A stretch of 64,000 bases of DNA from JAHDDW01 sp964648795 (GCA_964648795.1 CAZYMB010000003.1:122565-186564); one strand, 5' to 3'. Numbered from the stretch's first letter, positions 34,722 through 43,857 are shown. The notes: generated by a model not told the origin, from the sequence alone. Program-made: numbers and translations.

Positions 34722-35618
34722 CTATAACTCGGGCAGCACCTGTGAACTCGAGAGGTTACCTTTGAAGAGGTCGCCATGGCTGGCGAGCCGATCAAGCACC
34801 TGATCTGGGCTAAACAATAGACACTCATCCGTACGCTGAGATTGTTCTGACACTTCATCCCAGGTAATGGGAGTCGAGACCTGCGGGCTTGGGGTTGGCC
34901 GGAGCGAATAGGCGCCGACGGTTGTCTTGTGTAACGTGTTCTGTGACCAATCGATAAAAATCTTGCCCGGGCGCTGCGCCTTGGCCATATCCAGCGTTAT
35001 CAGTTCTGATAACGACTCCCCAACAAGTCCACCGATCGCTCTGGCAAACGCAGCTGCCGCGTCGTGAGTGGTAGGCGCAACCGGCAAATAGATTTGCATT
35101 CCCTTCTGGCCAGAGGTCTTAACTACCGTTTCAAGTTTTAGAGTGCTCAGAATCCTTTGGATTTCGAGGGCAACCATCGAACAGTGCGCCAGCGTAGTTC
35201 CTGGGCCCGGGTCGAGGTCAAACACCACCGAGGTTGGGGCTTCAACGTCTGCCGCCAGGGCCATTGGCAGATGAATTTCGATAGCTGCCAAATTGGCCAA
35301 CCACACAATGCCTGCAAGCTCGTCAATCAGACAGTAGCTGACCGGTTCTTTGTGTGCAGGGCCCGGTGCAGTGTCTATCCAATCTGGTTTGTGATCTGGA
35401 CAATTCTTCTGAAAGAAGCTCTCGCCATTGACACCGTTAGGCCAGCGTCTGGTTGTGATAACCCTGCCTTGTAGATGAGGCAGCAAGTACGGCGCAACTT
35501 TGGCGTAGTAGTCGATTAGGTCACCCTTGGTGAACCCTGACTCTGGATATAGCACCTTACCTAAATTTGTGACTGTAAGGGTCCGACCTTCGAAGTCGAC
35601 CTGCACCTTGCCACTCAT
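34722..35618 (-). CDS. ligD: LigD-type polymerase/primase domain (NHEJ)
   Basis: This 298-residue stand-alone protein corresponds to the polymerase domain of bacterial LigD (archaeo-eukaryotic primase fold), which fills gaps with NTPs during non-homologous end joining. Catalytic acids are visible as Asp134 and Asp136 in VVFDLDPGPGT and Asp223 in FIDWSQN. The KTSGQKGMQIYLP segment is also conserved. No ATP-dependent ligase or phosphoesterase domain is attached. In many actinobacteria the three activities are separate or differently fused. It lies five bases after Ku, so the two form an NHEJ operon. Confidence 0.93.
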   Translation of the reverse strand: MSGKVQVDFEGRTLTVTNLGKVLYPESGFTKGDLIDYYAKVAPYLLPHLQGRVITTRRWPNGVNGESFFQKNCPDHKPDWIDTAPGPAHKEPVSYCLIDELAGIVWLANLAAIEIHLPMALAADVEAPTSVVFDLDPGPGTTLAHCSMVALEIQRILSTLKLETVVKTSGQKGMQIYLPVAPTTHDAAAAFARAIGGLVGESLSELITLDMAKAQRPGKIFIDWSQNTLHKTTVGAYSLRPTPSPQVSTPITWDEVSEQSQRTDECLLFSPDQVLDRLASHGDLFKGNLSSSQVLPEL

Positions 35619-35623
35619 AACCG

Positions 35624-36280
35624 CTAAGCCGACTTAGCTTTCTCGACACTTGCTTTAAGTGCTTCCATGAGATCAAGAACGGCGGCTTCTTCTTCATCTG
35701 TTGCTAAGCCAATAGTTTGAAGCTCGCCGCTTGCCTTCTCTGAGATTATCTCTAAGAGTCTTTCTCGATGAGTGTCCTGATAAGCATCTGCATCAAAGTC
35801 AACCGACAGGCTGTCGATTAGTTGGTTTGCCATATCCACNNNNNNNNNNNNNNNNNNNNNNNNNNNNNNNNNNNNNNNNNNNNNNNNNNNNNNNNNNNNN
35901 NNNNNNNNNNNNNNNNNNNNNNNNNNNNNNNNNNNNNNNGGGATTAGGTGGTATGCAGAATCATAAAAGACCGGGTCAATTTGTTCGATCAGCACGAAGG
36001 CTGAAATGTCGATGTTACGTGATGCCTCGGGTGCTGCAGATTCGATTTCAGCGTCGGTGAGGATTACGTAGCTATCTTTTTCTATCTCGTAGCCTTTAAC
36101 GATGTCGGAGAAATCGACTTCGTTACCTTCACCGTTAAAACGCTTCTGCTTGACTCTGCTCATAGTGGTTGAGTCGATTTGATTGAACTTAACGTTTTTC
36201 TTCTGGACGGCCGAGTACATTTTGACCGGGATTGATACGAGTCCGAAACTGAGGACTCCACTCCAAACTGCTCTAGCCAT
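35624..36280 (-). CDS. ku: Ku protein (NHEJ), interrupted by assembly gap
   Basis: Bacterial Ku binds broken DNA ends as a homodimer and recruits LigD. The N-terminal part (MARAVWSGVLSFGLVSIPVK...) and the C-terminal part (ANQLIDSLSVDFDADAYQD) are both clear matches. They flank 100 N. As written the product is 218 residues, with 34 of them unknown, while bacterial Ku is usually 260-300. About 80 residues normally lie between these two parts, so the true gap is probably near 250 bases and the 100 N is a placeholder. The same frame on both sides cannot be taken as proof of an intact gene. GAGGT precedes the ATG. The gene heads a pair with LigD-Pol. Confidence 0.92.
   Translation of the reverse strand: MARAVWSGVLSFGLVSIPVKMYSAVQKKNVKFNQIDSTTMSRVKQKRFNGEGNEVDFSDIVKGYEIEKDSYVILTDAEIESAAPEASRNIDISAFVLIEQIDPVFYDSAYHLIXXXXXXXXXXXXXXXXXXXXXXXXXXXXXXXXXXVDMANQLIDSLSVDFDADAYQDTHRERLLEIISEKASGELQTIGLATDEEEAAVLDLMEALKASVEKAKSA
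35840..35939. other. Assembly gap (100 N)
   Basis: Exactly 100 N, the usual placeholder for a scaffold join of unknown length. It falls inside the Ku coding sequence. Confidence 0.99.
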
Positions 36281-36321
36281 AGCTACCTCTGATCGGTTGG
36301 CGACTTGCTTATTTGTCTAAT

Positions 36322-37152
36322 CTACAGCAAAGCTCGGGCAACTAGATCCACCCCGAAGCCAGTGAGAATCGCAAGGTATAAAAGACCCGTAGCGGCCATG
36401 ACAGCTGAGTATTGCTTCTCTCGAAGCGCTATCTCGGTGAGCACTAATAAAATTGCGGTCGCAACTACACAAGCAACCCAGAACCACCCAAGCAATCCGT
36501 TGTAGCCGTCGTCGATAACACCTGTGAACACACCAGTAATTGAGGGCGGTACTAGCAGCAATATAGTTGCTGGCACGAGTGCAATTCCAGAGATCCGAAC
36601 AAGCTCAATCAAGGGCACTCTTGGAAGTCCGGGCTGCACCAAATACCAATGACCTAACGCCATGGCATCTGTGAGCGCCCCTAACAGCACAGTCCCTGCA
36701 GCAATTCGAGCAGCAGCCAAAGGGCCGGACTCGACTAGCACCAACAATATGACCGAAGCAAACAATGGAGCGATGAAAACTAAATCGACAACGGGGTTGA
36801 ACTCTGCCCCTGCGACCTTGTCTTCAGCAACACGGTCGATGCCGGTCATTTGCGCAACACGTTCAGATCGTTGTTCTGCAATTTCGGTTTGGCCAGAGAC
36901 GCCAATCTTTCGTTTGCGGTAAGCAAGAATGAAAGTACCCACAATTGCGATCGTTGTCAGAATAGCTATTGACCTAATCCAACCTGGGTCGCTGGGTGCA
37001 GCCCAAATCGCCAGGCCACTCATGAAAGCGAACACTCCCTTGGAGATTAACCCGTAGCCAAGATTCACAAGTCGACGACGAGAAGTAACCCACAAGAGTA
37101 GCGAGCCACCGATCGCCCACTGAACTAAAAATAACGAAACCGAAAGAGGCAT
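36322..37152 (-). CDS. Polytopic membrane protein of unknown function
   Basis: This 276-residue protein has about eight predicted hydrophobic segments and a cytoplasmic loop near residues 80-115 rich in charged residues (RKRKIGVSGQTEIAEQRSER). I do not recognise a family. It starts directly after prfB (one base between the stop and the ATG), so it is probably cotranscribed with secA-prfB. Nothing in the sequence tells the substrate or function. Confidence 0.6.
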   Translation of the reverse strand: MPLSVSLFLVQWAIGGSLLLWVTSRRRLVNLGYGLISKGVFAFMSGLAIWAAPSDPGWIRSIAILTTIAIVGTFILAYRKRKIGVSGQTEIAEQRSERVAQMTGIDRVAEDKVAGAEFNPVVDLVFIAPLFASVILLVLVESGPLAAARIAAGTVLLGALTDAMALGHWYLVQPGLPRVPLIELVRISGIALVPATILLLVPPSITGVFTGVIDDGYNGLLGWFWVACVVATAILLVLTEIALREKQYSAVMAATGLLYLAILTGFGVDLVARALL

Positions 37153-37153
37153 C

Positions 37154-38266
37154 TTAAGAACCCGTCTCGGTTGACCTGCGCCAGCGCAACCATGCTTCCA
37201 TGAAAGGAGTCAATCCGCCTCCAAGGACTTCATCAGGGCTCGGAGATTGATGAGCCGTCCGCTCATCCTTAACGAGTTGATATGGCGCCAGAACATACGA
37301 GCGAATCTGTGATCCCCACTCCACCTTTTTTGACTCCCCTGCCTCTGCCGCCAGCTCTGCTGCTTGTTCTTCACGCTTCTTGGCCAATAGCCTAACCGCT
37401 AGCATCTCCATACAGACTTCTTTATTTTGATGCTGTGATCTTTGGTTCTGACAACTAACCACGATGCCAGTTGGCTGGTGAGTAATACGAACAGCAGAAT
37501 CAGTCTTATTGATATGCTGACCGCCAGCACCGGAAGCCCTATAGGTATCTACTCGTATCTCAGAATCAACGATTTCGACTTGACTGATTGCGTCCTCGAT
37601 ATACGGGATCACACCAAACGACGAAAACGATGTGTGGCGACGTGCTGCAGAATCGAACGGAGAGATTCTCACGATCCGGTGAACTCCACGCTCAGACTGC
37701 AAGTATCCGTAGGCATGTCTGCCGCGAACAATAAACTCGGCTGAAGAAATGCCCGCTTCAGAACCTTTTTGGACGTCACGCAACTCAAATGTGAAGTCAT
37801 TATCCTTTGCCCACCGCTCGTACATATTAAGCATCATCTCTGCCCAGTCTTGAGAGTCTGTACCCCCGGCGCCTGAATGTATTTCACAGATTGCATCGCC
37901 AACATCGTATTCAGTATCAAACAGTGAGCGGAGTTCTAACTTTGTGAACTCCGAAGCCAAAGATTCCAGAGCACTACGGGCCTCGACATCAAGTTCAGAT
38001 TCTTGGGATTCTTCGTAAAGTTCAATCAGAGCTTCGCTGTCATCGACTCGCTCTGATAAGCCATCATAGGTTTTGAGATCATCGGACACCATTGAAAACT
38101 CTGTCTGAGTCTTCTTTGCTCGTTCTGCATCGTCCCAGAGGTCAGGGCGACCCATCTCGACTTCAAGCTGAGGCAATCTCGATCTAAGCTCGTCGACTGA
38201 GAGATATTCATGGGCCTCTGATAAATCGGCCTGAGCCTTGGCTAGCAAATCTCTCAATTCGCTCAT
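37154..38266 (-). CDS. prfB: Peptide chain release factor 2
   Basis: RF2 recognises UAA and UGA stop codons and triggers peptide release. The 370-residue protein has the GGQ loop (GAGGQHINKTDSAVRI) and RISPFDSAARRHTSF, which contains the SPF anticodon-like tripeptide of RF2. The frame is continuous from the ATG, with no in-frame UGA near codon 25. The programmed +1 frameshift that controls prfB in many other bacteria is therefore absent, as in most actinobacteria. It lies three bases after secA with a GGAGCAGG Shine-Dalgarno inside the secA end. Confidence 0.97.
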   Translation of the reverse strand: MSELRDLLAKAQADLSEAHEYLSVDELRSRLPQLEVEMGRPDLWDDAERAKKTQTEFSMVSDDLKTYDGLSERVDDSEALIELYEESQESELDVEARSALESLASEFTKLELRSLFDTEYDVGDAICEIHSGAGGTDSQDWAEMMLNMYERWAKDNDFTFELRDVQKGSEAGISSAEFIVRGRHAYGYLQSERGVHRIVRISPFDSAARRHTSFSSFGVIPYIEDAISQVEIVDSEIRVDTYRASGAGGQHINKTDSAVRITHQPTGIVVSCQNQRSQHQNKEVCMEMLAVRLLAKKREEQAAELAAEAGESKKVEWGSQIRSYVLAPYQLVKDERTAHQSPSPDEVLGGGLTPFMEAWLRWRRSTETGS

Positions 38267-38269
38267 GGA

Positions 38270-40987
38270 TTAACCTGCTCCAGGCTTACCGTGACACTGC
38301 TTGAACTTTTTGCCACTTCCACATGGACATGGCGCATTCCTTGGCGTGGCTGCCCATTCGTCTTTGACGTACGGCTGGGCGGGCCCAGTGTCTCCGTTCG
38401 TAGCTACATTGTCTGAAGAGCTCTCATTAGTCTCGATTATTTCTTCAGGAGCCTTAGGTGCAACTGGAGCTTCGACACCCTCTTGCGACTTAGCAACATC
38501 AGCTGCATCTGAATCCTCGGTCTTGAGGAGCTCGACCTTCATCAAATACTTGATGTATTCAACGTTGATACTCGAGATCATTCCGCTGAATAGTTCAAAG
38601 CCTTCGCGTTGCCATTCGACTAGTGGGTCACGCTGACCCAAAGCTCGAAGGCCTATGCCTTCACGAAGCTGCGCCATGTCGGTTAGATGGTCACGCCAAC
38701 GACTATCGAGGAGCTGAAGCATTACTTCACGTTCAACTTTGCCAAACACTTCTTCGCCTATCAGCTCCTTGCGTTCTTCGTAGCGTTCGAGTCCTTCTTC
38801 TACGATCAGGGCTTCAACATCAGCCAACGAGCTCTGGGCAAGAATTTGTTCTTCGGTCAATTCTGTTGGCCAGTACTGCCCTAGTTCGAGAAGTAGTGCC
38901 TCGGTGTCCCAGGTATCATCTAGCTCATCGACACAGTTATTGAACACTACGAATGTTGCTACATCCTCTAGCGACGAATTGGTGTCTGCAGACAGATCGC
39001 CCTGTTTTAAGATTTGGTCGCGGCGGCCGTACACAACCTTGCGTTGCTGGTTATAGACCTCGTCGTATTTAAGAACGTTCTTTCTAGTTTCCGCATGCTT
39101 CTGCTCAACGGTATTCTGGGCCCGCTCAACACCTTTCGAAACTACTTTTGCTTCAATGGGAACATCTTCTGGAAGTGCCCGATCCATCACCCAGTTCATT
39201 GCACCGGTAGCGAAGATCCGCATAAGGTCATCTTCTAGTGAAAGATAGAATCTACTCTCCCCTGGGTCCCCCTGACGTCCCGAACGTCCACGCAGCTGGT
39301 CATCGATCCTGCGAGACTCATGTCGCTCGGTTCCAAGTACGTAGAGCCCACCAGCGTCTAATACTTTGTCGCCGTCCTCGGCACATATTGGTTCCCAGTA
39401 AGCAAAGCGTTCCGCAAGATAAGCCTGGCCTTCTTCGGTCTCTAGATCGTGACCTTCGGCAGCAGCATCAGCCTCAGCTAGCTTTTCTGGATTGCCACCC
39501 AAGATAATGTCGACACCACGACCAGCCATATTGGTAGCAACAGTAATCGAACCTGGCTTACCAGCCTGAGCCACGATGTCGGCCTCTCTAAAGTGGGCTT
39601 TCGCATTTAAGACTTCATGACTAAGCCCACGACGAGTCATCATGGAACTCAACAGCTCTGATTTTTCGACTGAAGCTGTACCAACCAAGATTGGCTGGCC
39701 TTTAGCTCGACGTTCTTCCAAGTCATCAATTAGGGCGTTGAATTTGGCTGTCTCAGACTTATAGACAAGGTCTTCTTGGTCTAGTCGGGCAATTGGTTTG
39801 TTGGTAGGAATCTGAACAACTGCTAACCCATAAGTGGTTTCCAATTCGGCTGCGTCTGCCAGAGCCGTACCCGTCATGCCTGCAAGTTTGTCGTAAAGTC
39901 GGAAATAGTTCTGCAAGGTGATCGTCGCAAGAGTCTGCTGCTCATCCTTTATCTTCACCTGCTCTTTGGCTTCAACTGCTTGGTGCAAGCCGTCAGACCA
40001 CCGACGGCCATCTAGTACTCGGCCTGTGAATTCATCAACGATTTTAACTTCGCCGCTTTGAACCAGATAGTCCTTGTCTCGTTTGAAAAGTTCCTTAGCT
40101 CTAAGCGCTACTTGAAGCTGATGAACTAGGTCCATCTTTATGCCGTCGTAAAGGTTATCGACTTCTAAAATTTCCTCGACTTTGGAGATTCCAGAGTCAG
40201 TCATTGCAACAATGCGCTTCTCTTCATCTACTTCATAGTCAGTGTTCTTGCCAAGACGTTGAGCAACAGTAGCAAACTGAGTGTACAGCTCGGTCTGACC
40301 ACGCAAGCGCCCGCTGATAATTAGCGGGGTACGTGCTTCGTCAATTAGGATCGAGTCGATCTCATCTACGATCGCAAAGTTATGACCACGTTGAGTTAAC
40401 GAATCTAGGTCTTTGATCATGTTGTCACGGAGATAGTCAAAGCCAAACTCGTTATTTGTGCCGTAGGTGATATCGGCTTCGTATTGTTTGCGCTTGTGTG
40501 CTTTATCTTTTTGGCCAGGAACAACCAAGCCAACTTCTAAGCCCAACCAACGGTGGACTTCGCCCATCCATTCGGCATCTCGTGACGCCAGGTACTCGTT
40601 CACCGTAATTACATGAACTCCGTTGCCTTGCAATGCATTTAAGTAGACGGGAAGAGTCGAGACAAGAGTCTTACCTTCTCCAGTTTTCATCTCGGCAACA
40701 GAACCCCAGTGAAGAGCTGCGCCACCCATAATCTGTACGTCATAGTGGCGTTTCTCTAAGACACGTACAGACGCTTCTCGCATAACGGCAAATGCCTCAA
40801 ACATAATGTCATCTAGGGATGCGCCATTGTCTAGCTTGGTCCTGAATTCAGCGGTCTTGGCTTGAAGGTCCGAGTCATTTAGAGCTTTGATTTCGGCCTC
40901 GAGTGCGTTAACTGGCTCGACCACAGCTTCGATACGCTTCAGTCGGCGTCCGTCACCGGCTTTGAGAATTTTGTCCAATACCTTCAT
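38270..40987 (-). CDS. secA: Preprotein translocase ATPase SecA
   Basis: This 905-residue motor drives unfolded proteins through SecYEG. The Walker A region is MKTGEGKTLVSTLPV, the Walker B/DEAD-like acid is in AIVDEIDSILIDEARTP, and the second nucleotide-binding fold contains TNMAGRGVDIILGGNP. The C-terminus has the zinc-binding tail CPCGSGKKFKQCHG, preceded by an acidic linker. The length and start (GGTGG Shine-Dalgarno) are normal. In related actinobacteria secA follows comF-hpf directly. Here about 5.5 kb of exported-protein genes lie between hpf and secA. Confidence 0.98.
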   Translation of the reverse strand: MKVLDKILKAGDGRRLKRIEAVVEPVNALEAEIKALNDSDLQAKTAEFRTKLDNGASLDDIMFEAFAVMREASVRVLEKRHYDVQIMGGAALHWGSVAEMKTGEGKTLVSTLPVYLNALQGNGVHVITVNEYLASRDAEWMGEVHRWLGLEVGLVVPGQKDKAHKRKQYEADITYGTNNEFGFDYLRDNMIKDLDSLTQRGHNFAIVDEIDSILIDEARTPLIISGRLRGQTELYTQFATVAQRLGKNTDYEVDEEKRIVAMTDSGISKVEEILEVDNLYDGIKMDLVHQLQVALRAKELFKRDKDYLVQSGEVKIVDEFTGRVLDGRRWSDGLHQAVEAKEQVKIKDEQQTLATITLQNYFRLYDKLAGMTGTALADAAELETTYGLAVVQIPTNKPIARLDQEDLVYKSETAKFNALIDDLEERRAKGQPILVGTASVEKSELLSSMMTRRGLSHEVLNAKAHFREADIVAQAGKPGSITVATNMAGRGVDIILGGNPEKLAEADAAAEGHDLETEEGQAYLAERFAYWEPICAEDGDKVLDAGGLYVLGTERHESRRIDDQLRGRSGRQGDPGESRFYLSLEDDLMRIFATGAMNWVMDRALPEDVPIEAKVVSKGVERAQNTVEQKHAETRKNVLKYDEVYNQQRKVVYGRRDQILKQGDLSADTNSSLEDVATFVVFNNCVDELDDTWDTEALLLELGQYWPTELTEEQILAQSSLADVEALIVEEGLERYEERKELIGEEVFGKVEREVMLQLLDSRWRDHLTDMAQLREGIGLRALGQRDPLVEWQREGFELFSGMISSINVEYIKYLMKVELLKTEDSDAADVAKSQEGVEAPVAPKAPEEIIETNESSSDNVATNGDTGPAQPYVKDEWAATPRNAPCPCGSGKKFKQCHGKPGAG

Positions 40988-41084
40988 GCGCCACCAAGCC
41001 TACACCTACTAAACGCCCTAGACGGCGCTACTAATCCATAGGTTAGCTCCTTGTAACATAACGGATTCGGACTTCGCCAAGTTA

Positions 41085-42092
41085 TTAGTTTAGAAACAGG
41101 CTTGCCATTAACTGCTGCTCCGCAGCGCTCGGGTATCCGGCAATGCGAGACATGAAGTGCGGAGTCCGAATTTGTAGAGCGGCAAAGGACTCTGCAAAGT
41201 CGCCGGCTCCGGTTGAACGATCGTCGGTACCGTCTCCGGGCCACCAAGGCTTGCCTTTAATTCCCCGAGCGGCTTGCCAAACTTGGCGTTCCGAACTTGT
41301 CAACAATGTTAAATCGACGGCGTGTCCTATTTCGTGCGCAATAGTGTGCTCCAGGAAAGACTGGGACTGTGTTGGCCTAACATAAACCTCAATAACCTTT
41401 TCTCTCGGGTATGTCAGCCCGAAATGACCTGACTTCTGTGGAAGGAAGCGTATTTCCCATTCCGGCAAGTACCGTGCAGCCGAAAAGCCTATTCTGTCTA
41501 GCGCTGCGTAGCCTCTACGCTGCTCGTACGTCAGGGACTTGCGCTCTGCTACAGATCGATCATCAAAGTCCGGTGGCGTTGTCCCTGTCTTTGTAATGTA
41601 TTCTGGCGACTCAGAGAAGAAGGTCATTAGCTGCCCACGCGTCACACCATCATTCAGTATGTTCCTCCAGTATCCAAGGCCAGCCACGTCAGCTTTCCGC
41701 CCAAGAACGTTGAGGTATAACAATGAAACAAACTCGTCATCGGTTACTGATCCGTACCGAATCCCGAACTCTTGGGACGTAGCAAAGAAACCTGATACGT
41801 CCTCGAGGTTATTTCCTTGAGACATTGCTCGGAGCCAGTAGTTAAGGCCGGCCTCATCCGGAGTCCTACCAAAGTATGCGTTATAGAGGCGAGTGATCTG
41901 CGCTTCTGTCACCTCATGAGAGTGAAATGCAATAGCATCCGGCACATCATCGGTTGTGTCTCGGGCAACTAGCTGATTTGGAATGACCTCATTACTGTCG
42001 GCAGCTGCCACCGCTACAAGATCCGACTGCATAAAACCAGATGCAACGATACCAAGTAGAGCTATATATAGTGCAGTCCGCCGGATCGCCAT
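41085..42092 (-). CDS. Secreted DUF4214-zincin fusion protein
   Basis: This 335-residue protein has an N-terminal signal peptide (about 1-30) and two DUF4214 units (about 60-165: RLYNAYFGRTPDEAGLNYW and LYLNVLGRKADVAGLGYW). The C-terminal domain (about 185-335) has a zinc metalloprotease motif HEIGHAVDL in EHTIAHEIGHAVD. Downstream acidic residues include GDFAESFAALQ, where the Glu may be the third ligand, as in gluzincins. I infer an exported metallopeptidase held or positioned by DUF4214. The second DUF4214 protein of the window is the SpoIID fusion at 30886-32739. TAAACT lies six bases before the ATG. Confidence 0.8.
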   Translation of the reverse strand: MAIRRTALYIALLGIVASGFMQSDLVAVAAADSNEVIPNQLVARDTTDDVPDAIAFHSHEVTEAQITRLYNAYFGRTPDEAGLNYWLRAMSQGNNLEDVSGFFATSQEFGIRYGSVTDDEFVSLLYLNVLGRKADVAGLGYWRNILNDGVTRGQLMTFFSESPEYITKTGTTPPDFDDRSVAERKSLTYEQRRGYAALDRIGFSAARYLPEWEIRFLPQKSGHFGLTYPREKVIEVYVRPTQSQSFLEHTIAHEIGHAVDLTLLTSSERQVWQAARGIKGKPWWPGDGTDDRSTGAGDFAESFAALQIRTPHFMSRIAGYPSAAEQQLMASLFLN

Positions 42093-42098
42093 AGCCCG

Positions 42099-42104
42099 AG
42101 TTTA
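42099..42104 (-). promoter_or_regulatory. -10 element TAAACT, leaderless geometry, for the DUF4214-zincin gene
   Basis: TAAACT on the minus strand is six bases upstream of the ATG at 42092. It lies in the 148-base divergent gap before the first lipoprotein gene. Confidence 0.45.
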
Positions 42105-42240
42105 AAGCGCTCCTGGCTGCCAGATTACGCGCCTGTGGCAACTTCGATTACGCTGTCGACAAAATCGCTTATTCCAAGCACCCTGTACACTGTAGGTAGG
42201 CCTCAAATTGGCCCTAATGAACTATCGGTGGGTAAATTCA

Positions 42241-42822
42241 ATGCGTTGGAACAAGAATCTGGGCTTAGTTTCTATTTTGTCAGTAATTGCTTTAGCAGGT
42301 CTCGCATGCGGAGGTTCCTCTAATGAAGCAGGCAACGCTCCTAGTGATGAGGCAGCCGAGAGCGAACAAACAAATTCTTTGAGCCTTGGCATCCGCCCAT
42401 CAACTTCGGGACCAAACGAACTGTCCAGCTTTACTAGGGTTTCGCCAACGACAACCACCGAACTGTCTACACCGACGATCCTTAGAGATCAATTCTTGGA
42501 TAACCCTTCCGACCAAGCAATTCTGACGAATCCGGCTGGCCCTTCAAGCAACACACCCTTTACTGCTGCGCCCATTGTTACAACGCCTTCGCCGACAGCA
42601 CCTGTAACGATAGCGCCTGTAACGATAGCGCCGACAACTCAGCCAAGGTCTACTACCGCTGCCCTAACAACGCCTGCTGCTCCAACGACCACTACTCCAC
42701 CAACCACAGCCGCTACAACTAGGGAACCATTTGTTCTGGCTGAGCTTCTCGGCGAAACCGGCGGAGAGACAACGGTTCTTTGCGAACCGTACCGCTACAA
42801 CCTAGAGTGCACAATTTCATAG
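42241..42822 (+). CDS. Thr/Pro-rich lipoprotein with NSLSLGIRP motif (family member 1)
   Basis: The frame opens at 42208, but the ATG at 42241 has a GGTGGG Shine-Dalgarno and starts the signal peptide. It gives about 193 residues. A lipobox LAGLAC is followed by an acidic stretch and NSLSLGIRP, the motif shared with the two genes downstream. The rest is a Thr/Pro/Ala linker with tandem PVTIA units and a short C-terminal segment with two cysteines (TTVLCEPYRYNLEC). It lacks the folded domain of its two neighbours. The product is probably anchored in the outer leaflet and spans the wall. Function unknown. Confidence 0.7.
   Translation: MRWNKNLGLVSILSVIALAGLACGGSSNEAGNAPSDEAAESEQTNSLSLGIRPSTSGPNELSSFTRVSPTTTTELSTPTILRDQFLDNPSDQAILTNPAGPSSNTPFTAAPIVTTPSPTAPVTIAPVTIAPTTQPRSTTAALTTPAAPTTTTPPTTAATTREPFVLAELLGETGGETTVLCEPYRYNLECTIS
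42601..42630 (+). repeat. 15-bp perfect tandem duplication
   Basis: CCTGTAACGATAGCG occurs twice in tandem (42601-42615 and 42616-42630), encoding PVTIA-PVTIA in the linker of lipoprotein 1. It is in frame and extends the linker by five residues. Confidence 0.9.
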
Positions 42823-43113
42823 TTGATTTGAAGCTTCTACATGCCATTTGCCCTATAGGACTAGGTAGTTGCTCCGCCGCATTTTACGCGAACAAACCCT
42901 AGTGGTACTCTTTGTGTATCGAGCAAATTTCATCTAGGTGCGGGGTCGTATTCAAATGAGGCAGAGCAGAAACCTAAAGGTCACACTTCTAGCTGTGGCA
43001 ATATCTCTCATCGCTTCAGCTTGTGCTATCGGCGGCGGGCAAGCAACAGGTGGACAAGAAGTAATTGTCGCTTCGGAGAGCGGCGTCGAAAATGATGAAG
43101 ATAATTCGCTGAG
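42815..43113 (+). repeat. 299-bp perfect direct repeat, copy 1 (promoter, leader, signal peptide, NSLSLG)
   Basis: This stretch is identical base for base to 43858-44156 (offset 1043). It begins near the end of lipoprotein gene 1 and covers the promoter, 5' UTR, signal peptide and motif region of lipoprotein 2, stopping inside the NSLSLG codons. There are no differences even at non-coding and third-codon positions. Confidence 0.97.
42883..42911 (+). promoter_or_regulatory. Promoter for lipoprotein 2 (TTTACG-N17-TACTCT)
   Basis: TTTACG at 42883-42888 and TACTCT at 42906-42911 are separated by 17 bases, a plausible -35/-10 pair. It lies about 45 bases before the ATG at 42956. An identical copy is at 43926-43954 before lipoprotein 3. 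Confidence 0.5.
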
Positions 43114-43792
43114 CTTGGGGTTCAGGCCCCGGGTACAAGCCGGCGAAGCAGAACTAACTACGACCACTCCGAGCGATACAACAAACCCTTCTCAAAGCAC
43201 TACGGCATTAAACAGCACTACCTCCCGCAGCTCAACAACGCAACAAACACCAGCAGCGCCAACGCCTACTCGGCCACCAGCATCAGCTAACCCAACCACG
43301 ACACCAACAACCGCAATTACAACTACAACAGTAGATGACCCAACGGTCGGGCGTAACGATCAACCTATCTTTACCAAGGCCAGCACAGCACTAGTAGTAA
43401 ACAACATAGTCACTAGGGGTGAAGTCCATTGTCACGAGAGCTGGGGCACGCTCGAAATCAGGTCAACTGTTTTTGAAGTGCAAGGTTCCCGCAGAGTGAA
43501 TGTTGCTGAAAATTCAAAAAGGATTCCATGCAAAGACGGGCTATCTCAAATCAAAAACGACAACGTCAATAACATACATGGTTTCGATACCCGCGTCATA
43601 ATTGAAGACCTTCCCAATCGAAAAGACGGCGAGTTAGTCACATACCAAGTCCAAATGGAAGCAAGTGTCCCATCACGATCTAACCTAAGCACCAAGACAC
43701 GAATTTCTGACCCATTCGTTCTGCTGTCATTTAACATTCAACAGCCAAATGTGGCACCTGGCGGCTGGGAATACTTCGGAAGCACCCAATAA
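42956..43792 (+). CDS. Thr-rich lipoprotein with C-terminal two-cysteine domain (family member 2)
   Basis: About 278 residues from the ATG at 42956 (a GTG at 42938 is an alternative but lacks an SD). The lipobox SLIASAC places the lipidated Cys at 23. An acidic stretch, NSLSLGFRP, and a Thr/Pro-rich linker to about residue 135 follow. The C-terminal 145 residues form a folded domain with ASTALVVNNIVTR, VHCHESWG, FEVQGSR, IPCKDGLS and a final VAPGGWEYFG. The two Cys may form a disulfide. The fold is unknown to me. The 5' part lies in a perfect 299-bp repeat with lipoprotein 3, while the C-terminal domains differ at many positions. Confidence 0.78.
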   Translation: MRQSRNLKVTLLAVAISLIASACAIGGGQATGGQEVIVASESGVENDEDNSLSLGFRPRVQAGEAELTTTTPSDTTNPSQSTTALNSTTSRSSTTQQTPAAPTPTRPPASANPTTTPTTAITTTTVDDPTVGRNDQPIFTKASTALVVNNIVTRGEVHCHESWGTLEIRSTVFEVQGSRRVNVAENSKRIPCKDGLSQIKNDNVNNIHGFDTRVIIEDLPNRKDGELVTYQVQMEASVPSRSNLSTKTRISDPFVLLSFNIQQPNVAPGGWEYFGSTQ

Positions 43793-43857
43793 GCCAGCCA
43801 CCTCACTACCAATTTCGATTCAAGAGAATCCACTTCTATTGTTCTACTGTGTCGCAC

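Noticed and set aside
37154..38266. Programmed frameshift in prfB
   Set aside because: The frame is continuous from the ATG with no in-frame UGA near codon 25, so no frameshift is needed.
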